From Jimgerdemannia flammicorona (Eukaryota > Mucoromycota > Endogonomycetes > Endogonales > Endogonaceae): a DNA stretch of 23,379 nucleotides. The stretch lies in the NCBI GenBank assembly GCA_003990745.1, contig RBNI01001264.1, positions 1 through 23,379 of the forward strand, written 5' to 3'. Both the position numbers and the translations under genes were made by a program. Below the pieces are notes generated by a model. It saw nothing but the letters and a program-made list of their open reading frames with translations, did not search any database and was not told the DNA's origin. Below, in pieces: positions 19,718 through 23,379 of this stretch (position 1 is its first letter; each line of letters begins with the position of its first letter).

Positions 19718-20815
19718 TTAGGCACTGTCTGGATAGTTTTCGATGACATCACCATTGATGACATCATCTCTAATGAAGTAGTCATCTAGGAAGAGTGGTT
19801 TGCGGATTACTTCTCCTTGTTGGCTGAGGTAATAATACATTGGAACTTCATCTCCATCCCACAGAATAGCATCATCCGTCTCATATGCTGGATAAGGTGT
19901 TGGGGGGTGAAGAAGTGGTGCATCATCTTCATTTTCATCAGAATCGTTGTCTGCGTACCTTCTGTAGGTTATAGCACTATGAGTCACAGAGTTATAGTAT
20001 GCTGGTGGCTGTGGTTCATGTCACTCGTATTCGGGTAGTGGAGTTGTTGGTTCACTCTCAAGGGTTGTCTGGAGGTACAGGTTGTGTTCTCTGGTCTCTT
20101 CATTGTAGTTGAAGTAATCAGGGGTGAATGCAGGTTGGTATTTGTACCAGTGGTCATTGTCTCAATAAGTCTCGTATGTGGTTATGAACTGTTGTAAGTT
20201 CATCGGCAAGGTTGGCAGTGTGATCAGGGTTGGTAGAGATCCTTGGCTTGAGGTCATGTCGGCATCAGAAGGATCATTGTCTTCTGCTTCATCTTTGTCG
20301 AAGTTGATTATATCGTAGATATCCTTCATGGCATATCCAACTTGGGGCATTTGCAGGATATGGTCATCAGGGTGCGGAAAGGCTCTGTCTGTAGTTTCAA
20401 CGTACTCAAGATACTTGTGGTTGAGTTCTTGTATCATGTCGTCAATTTGGCCATAGGACAGGGTAGCAACCATTTTGCTGGTAGTAACTCGGAGGCGGGG
20501 AATAAAGGTGCTGTACTCATAGAAGAGTTCTCGATATTTGTGGGTGATGAGTTTCTGGTGTTGAGACATCTGGGTAATGTCTGTATCATGGTGGTGTTCA
20601 ACCATATCTTCTAGGAGGCGGCCAATCTGGTAGTAGCTTGAGATTTGTCTGATCTGGTGGGCCTCATTAAGCATGTTCAGGGCATTCCATCAGGCTTCTA
20701 TGAAATAGAGGGGTGCTTGGCTGTAGATATTCATAAGGGGCAGAGGGGGTGTGGCTCGGTTGACAATGGCATTCCAAATGTCAGCGCGGATGCAGTTGTA
20801 GATCTCGGTGGTCAT
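19718..20815 (-). pseudogene. LTR-borne ORF, unknown protein (365 codons), copy in 5' LTR
   Basis: This frame has the same length as 11465-12562, with ATG at 20815 and TAA at 19718. It is damaged at different places: TGA near 20690 (Arg in the other copy), TGA near 20160 (Trp in the other copy) and TGA near 20018. Apart from the shared lesion at the last site (TGA here, TAA in the 3' LTR, probably CGA originally), each copy is intact where the other is broken, so the frame was probably open when the element inserted. The first PPxY-type motif is PLPEY here, PPPEY in the other LTR; PPAY is kept in both. The C-terminal 89 codons (19718-19987) are acidic and unbroken. No known family is recognised. 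Confidence 0.7.
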
Positions 20816-20883
20816 ATTTGTGTGTTTGGAAGTTGTGGTTGTTATTTGTTTTGGTTCTCTGTTTCAACGCATCTCGGGACTAG

Positions 20884-20893
20884 GTATATATGC
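20884..20893 (-). promoter_or_regulatory. TATA box 1 upstream of the LTR ORF (5' LTR)
   Basis: GCATATATAC on the minus strand is identical to the copy in the 3' LTR and lies about 70 nt before ATG 20815. Confidence 0.5.
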
Positions 20894-21071
20894 ATTTGTT
20901 CTGGATTGGTAAGATTCTGTTTATGTGAATCTTGTGTTCCATGACTTGGTATTGACTCAGCTTTGTGCGCTGTGACTTCTGTTTGACTCAGCTTCGTGAT
21001 CTTGCAGGTGATTTCCAGATTTGTTCGGAGATCGTGTGTGATTTCTGTGGCTTAGAGGTTGTGCGCTTACA

Positions 21072-21076
21072 GTGGT
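21072..21076. repeat. 5-bp target-site duplication of gypsy element, right (gtggt)
   Basis: This is the partner of 10785-10789 (gtagt). The single difference is a transition, as elsewhere in this decayed region. Confidence 0.78.
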
Positions 21077-21426
21077 GGATGGAAAGCAGATTTGAGTGGA
21101 CAAGGGGCAGTGAGAAAGAACTCAGAGACATAAGTATCAGAAGGAGCTGCTGACTAAGCTGGAAAGTAGACTACAGAAGAATGCAGGTGGAATAGTGGAG
21201 ATGAGGGGTGCCAAAGCAAGTGTCTGGGCTGATGAGGGTGGCAAGAGTGTAGGGAAGGAGATAGGAGAGGACAGGAAAGTGACTGGTGACAACCTGTATG
21301 CTGATGGTATGTGTGTTTGAGATCTGAGAGGAGGTCTGGGAGAGATTGCCTACCCCTACTCCTCTTATCAAGAGAGGTCTGACTTCCTGAAGCAGGGTAG
21401 TAGAGGATGTACCAATGTGCGAGCAA
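21077..21426 (+). pseudogene. LINE D ORF1, C-terminal part, decayed
   Basis: This continues LINE D after the gypsy insertion. The frame reads LLTKLESRLQKNAGGIVEMR and KASVWADEG..., NLYADGM, matching the LINE B ORF1 block at 5767-6066 (LLVNLESRVKIDAGDIEIRE, KSIWASKD, NPYVDDI). A TGA follows GMCV. Homology continues to about 21415 (gaggatgtaccaatg against LINE B gaagatgtgctcatac) and stops where LINE E begins. No CG is seen between 21077 and 21415. The rest of LINE D presumably lies beyond LINE E, outside the window. Confidence 0.72.
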
Positions 21427-21508
21427 TACCTTTCACCGGTAACATTCAGGTGACACAAGATTTGGACAATACTTTCTGCGAAGTTTCTGGTGAAAAGCGA
21501 CTATCAAC

Positions 21509-21742
21509 ATGGCAAGCAGCGAGCATTCTGGTGAGCGTGGCGGCCAGGGAGGCAGTAGTGCCTTCGCCTGGCAGCAGGTCGGGAGTAAGAGAAGGGATGG
21601 TTTGGGGATGCCAGGGCCCTCTGTGGTTGGCAGCGGCGCTGGAGGAGGAGGACGAGGTGGGCTGCGCCAGAGAGGTGGAGGGAGGACGACCTTTGCTGAC
21701 AAGGTCAGAATGGAGAAGGGTCAAGTCCTTCGGGACCGCTGA
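21509..21742 (+). CDS. LINE E ORF1, N-terminal fragment (truncated by the U6-derived insert)
   Basis: The frame starts at ATG 21509, whose context (tatcaacATGgc) matches the start positions in LINE B (7131) and LINE D (ATA 9712). The encoded N-terminus is Gly/Arg/Ser-rich and basic (a GGGGRGGLRQRGGGR stretch), plausible for nucleic-acid binding, then TFADKVRM, matching LINE B SFMDKVKG. At 21705-21719 the insert's target duplication begins. From 21720 the frame reads U6-derived bases and ends at TGA 21740-21742, so this copy would give a 77-residue fragment. The rest of the gene is downstream in another phase (codon phase changes from 21509 to 21853). Confidence 0.75.
   Translation: MASSEHSGERGGQGGSSAFAWQQVGSKRRDGLGMPGPSVVGSGAGGGGRGGLRQRGGGRTTFADKVRMEKGQVLRDR
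21705..21719. repeat. 15-bp target-site duplication of the U6-derived insert, left
   Basis: tcagaatggAgaagg is repeated as tcagaatggGgaagg at 21851-21865, with one transition. The copies bracket 21720-21850 exactly, and removing one copy plus the insert restores the ORF1 phase seen in related LINEs. Confidence 0.82.
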
Positions 21743-21850
21743 CACTTGAAAAAATTGAAACGATACAGAGAAGATTAGCATGGCCCCTGCACAAGGATGA
21801 CACTATCTTCCTGAGTGGATAGCCCTATATGGGCAAGTTTTTTTTTTTTT
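21720..21850 (+). ncRNA. U6 snRNA-derived retrocopy with T-tail (probable pseudogene or SINE-like unit)
   Basis: The insert starts with G and a 5' stem-loop (gtcc-ttcg-ggac, 21726-21737). The U6 core follows: the ACAGAGA box that pairs with the 5' splice site (about 21765), the AGC triad (about 21777) and the internal stem-loop region ending ggatgacac (about 21803). All look intact. After that (21804-21837) the sequence is not one I recognise as a U6 3' domain; it holds a perfect gccc-tatat-gggc hairpin followed by 14 T (21838-21851). It may be this fungus's own U6 3' end or a second RNA joined by template switching. A 15-bp target duplication shows insertion as a retrocopy. It lies in LINE E ORF1 with no upstream promoter visible, so transcription as U6 is doubtful. 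Confidence 0.82.
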
Positions 21851-23379
21851 TCAGAATGGGGAAGGTGGCAGCAGGGCTCGATAGTTGGTTGGGACTGGGG
21901 AAGGCAATGCCGGTTTCGGAGGGAAGGCAAGGGGGACCCCCCATGGGAGCTTCAGGCGGTATGGGGGGAGGGGGAGTAGGGAGAGGAGATGTGACTGCTG
22001 ATGGGGCTGTGACGGCGAATCTGGAAAAAAATCCAGATGTGACGGTGGTCGGCGGATCAGGACAGAAGGAGGGCACCGGGCCCGAGGACCTGGCGGATGG
22101 GGTGACGGGCATGGTGTCGGCACCGTTACTCAAAAAGTCGCAGTCGGAATTCGCAGTCACGTTGTGCTTCTGTGGCTTAGCTGTGACTGCGAGGATGATT
22201 CTGGGGCTGGTGGTGCAGGAGGTGAAAGGGGTGGCGACAGTCAAGTTCCTGAAAGGGAAAGAAGAGATTGAAGTTGGGTTCGAGGAAGAGGTGTCGATAT
22301 TGGAGGCAGTGGAGAAAGGGGTTGCAGTAGGTGGAGTGGTAGTTCCTATGGCAAGGTGCATGCGCTGGGACCCACGAGTGGTGCAGTTGATGGTGCTGGA
22401 TCTTCCTATAGTGTCGCGGGAGAGGGCCAGAGAGCTGATTGTAGAGGTGGTCAAGGAGTATGGTGATATCATTGACATCGGGTTCAAAGTCTGGGAGGGT
22501 ACGGATCTTAGGATGGGAGATGTCGATATTAGGGTGCGTCTGTTTGGACGGGAGAACACCGGGAAGACGAGGGACTGGCCGGCGACTCTCAAGTGGGGTC
22601 CGGTCAAGTGCAGGGTTTCCCGGGTGAAAGGGACACCAGAGGAAGAGGAGGATCTACTGGAGGCTCTGGAGGATCTGGCGGGAGCTATCGAGAGGAGACG
22701 TTTGGCTTGGATGGAGTATGAAGCCAAGACGGTGGTGGAAATTGTGGATGGGAAGAAAATCAGGATGGACCGGGGAACCTGGGAGAAGATGCAGGGGAGG
22801 CGAATTCAGAAGGAGCTGTTGGCAAAACTGGGAGGTGGCACGGCGGAAAGTGGAGAGAGGGGAGGTGGAGTAGGGTTGAGGGAGAGCGACTGGGCTGGGG
22901 AGCCCAGAGAAGTTCAAGAGGTGACCCAAGGGGGCCTCGGTGAGGGAAGGCAGAGTGGCGGGGTGGAAGATGCCGAAATGAGTGTAGAAGTACAAACACA
23001 GTATGAGGTTCCGGGAGGGGCTGGCGGTGAGGAGGAACTTCTTGATGTTCTGGAGGAGGAGTGGGATGAGTCGGGGAGGGGGAACACACAGGTGGCTCCT
23101 GTGGTGGGGTTGGAAGGGAATGCCCGGGATGCGGAGGCCGAGGTGGATGAGGAGAAGTGGCTGTGGAAGACTCTGGAGGGGGTGGCAGCAGAGGAGCTGG
23201 GCGGTGAAGATTTCTGGGTTATGAGTGATAGGCACTGGGAGGAAATTCTGCGTGGTGAGGAGGTGCCAAAGAAGATCCGGAATGAAATTCTGGCGGTGCT
23301 CTTGGAGTCTGTGGAGTATCAAGTCGACGATCGGAGGGAGGAGGAACTTCAAGTGGTTGCGAATGAGAGGGCGGCCTAC
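21823..23379 (+). CDS. LINE E ORF1, main part, open to the window edge (RRM-like RNA-binding protein)
   Basis: In the phase of ATG 21856 the frame is open to the last base (508 codons); the nearest upstream in-frame stop is TAG 21820-21822. It encodes the bulk of ORF1: LEKNPDVTVVG, LADGVTGMVSAPLLKKS, then two consecutive beta-alpha-beta-like blocks, about 22130-22380 (FAVTLCFCGLAV...VATVKFLKG...EVGFEEE) and 22381-22560 (VQLMVLDLPIVSRERARELI...DIIDIGFKVWEG...GDVDIRVRL), which resemble the RRM-like folds of LINE ORF1 proteins. The C-terminal part (22640 onward) is Glu/Gly-rich and acidic. No CCHC knuckle appears before the edge. Homology with LINE B and D over the same order confirms coding. 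Long minus-strand frames opposite (21825-22727, 22654-23352) are shadows. A protein from ATG 21856 would lack the basic N-terminus. Confidence 0.82.
21851..21865. repeat. 15-bp target-site duplication of the U6-derived insert, right
   Basis: tcagaatggGgaagg directly follows the T-tail. Its first base also counts as the last T of the run, so the exact junction is ambiguous by one base. ORF1 coding resumes here. Confidence 0.82.

Larger units (their letters stand above)
10790..21071 (-). mobile_element. Ty3/gypsy chromovirus with dUTPase and LTR-borne ORF (decayed, complete)
   Basis: This 10,282-bp LTR retrotransposon lies on the minus strand inside LINE D ORF1. All structural parts are present: 2029-bp LTRs with TG...CA ends, a 5-bp target duplication, a primer-binding site, a polypurine tract and one gag-pol frame (about 19253 down to 12966). 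The order PR-RT-RH-IN with a C-terminal chromodomain places it among chromoviruses. Two features stand out: a dUTPase domain between the zinc knuckle and protease, and a 365-codon frame wholly inside each LTR. About twenty in-frame stops and two frameshifts make this copy non-autonomous. LTR differences that I compared are all transitions. Confidence 0.93.
19043..21071 (-). repeat. 5' LTR of gypsy element (2029 bp)
   Basis: It has the same length and TG...CA ends as the 3' LTR. It contains TATA box 1 (20884-20893), the LTR ORF copy (20815-19718), TATA box 2 (19520-19527) and AATAAA (19403-19408). Its inner edge abuts the primer-binding site, which defines it as the 5' LTR for minus-strand transcription. 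Confidence 0.95.
21427..23379 (+). mobile_element. LINE E, 5' part of a young, undecayed LINE (runs off window)
   Basis: It begins with TACCTTTCACCGG at 21427, aligned with the 5' end of LINE B. An 82-bp 5' UTR precedes ORF1 at ATG 21509. Unlike A, B and D it is CpG-rich and has no decay stops. It is inserted in LINE D. The 3' end and its target duplication are outside the window. Full 5' structure and open frame suggest a recently mobile family; the U6-derived insertion breaks ORF1 in this copy. Confidence 0.85.

Noticed and set aside
10790..21071. Descent from a betaretrovirus because of the LTR gene plus NC-dUTPase-PR order
   Set aside because: The RT, RNase H, integrase and chromodomain are those of a Ty3/gypsy chromovirus, and no envelope gene is present. 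The resemblance is of arrangement only.
21720..21850. A functional host U6 snRNA gene
   Set aside because: It sits inside a LINE ORF1, is flanked by a 15-bp target duplication, and has only LINE coding sequence upstream with no TATA element seen.
21825..22727. 300-codon open frame on the minus strand, one of the longest in the window
   Set aside because: It is antisense to the LINE E ORF1 frame, which has homologues in LINE B and D. The Ser/Pro/Thr-rich translation has no recognisable domain.
22654..23352. 232-codon minus-strand open frame and the overlapping 22760-23089 frame
   Set aside because: Shadows of the GA-rich LINE E ORF1; the Pro/Leu/His-rich composition is what the reverse strand of a Glu/Gly-rich gene gives.
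1..23379. CRISPR array, tRNA, rRNA or bacterial-type operon
   Set aside because: No short regularly spaced repeats, cloverleaf or rRNA segments were seen; all content is eukaryotic transposon sequence plus the U6-derived insert.

Overview
The window looks like a transposon graveyard from a filamentous fungus, probably Dikarya. The basis is a fungal-type Ty3/gypsy chromovirus, non-LTR elements (LINEs) that share one 5' and 3' end structure, a U6 snRNA-derived insert with fungal U6 core sequence, and heavy C-to-T / G-to-A decay resembling RIP or 5-methylcytosine loss. No host gene is recognisable. The species cannot be named from the sequence.

Layout. (1) 1-9627, minus strand: LINE A, 5'-truncated, split into 1-1270 and 7215-9627 by the full-length LINE B (1284-7214). 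LINE B is flanked by a perfect 13-bp target duplication and keeps a 62-nt poly(T), which is its poly(A) tail on the other strand. Both are riddled with stops. (2) 9630-10789 and 21077-about 21426, plus strand: LINE D, meeting LINE A head to head and split inside ORF1 by a gypsy element. (3) 10790-21071, minus strand: a 10,282-bp Ty3/gypsy chromovirus with two 2029-bp LTRs, a 5-bp target duplication (one mismatch), a primer-binding site resembling an initiator-tRNA-Met 3' end and a polypurine tract. Its single gag-pol frame reads Gag - CCHC knuckle - dUTPase - protease - RT - RNase H - integrase - chromodomain. It is broken by about twenty stops (mostly TGA where Arg is expected) and two frameshifts. 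(4) 21427-23379, plus strand: the 5' part of LINE E, young, CpG-rich and undecayed. Its ORF1 is split only by a 131-bp U6-derived insertion with a 15-bp target duplication; downstream of that the frame is open to the window edge.

How the parts relate. The nesting gives an order: A before B; D before gypsy; D before E; E before the U6 insert. Base composition agrees: I find no CG dinucleotide from position 1 to 10183, the gypsy is intermediate, and LINE E is CpG-rich.

Most unusual content. Each LTR carries a complete 365-codon reading frame (damaged differently in each copy). A TATA box lies just upstream of it and a second TATA box plus AATAAA downstream, so the frame appears to sit in U3. 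Its product is unrecognised and carries PPxY-type motifs. The same element carries a five-motif trimeric-type dUTPase between the zinc knuckle and protease. The combination resembles the layout of betaretroviruses, but that is a comparison of arrangement, not a claim of descent.
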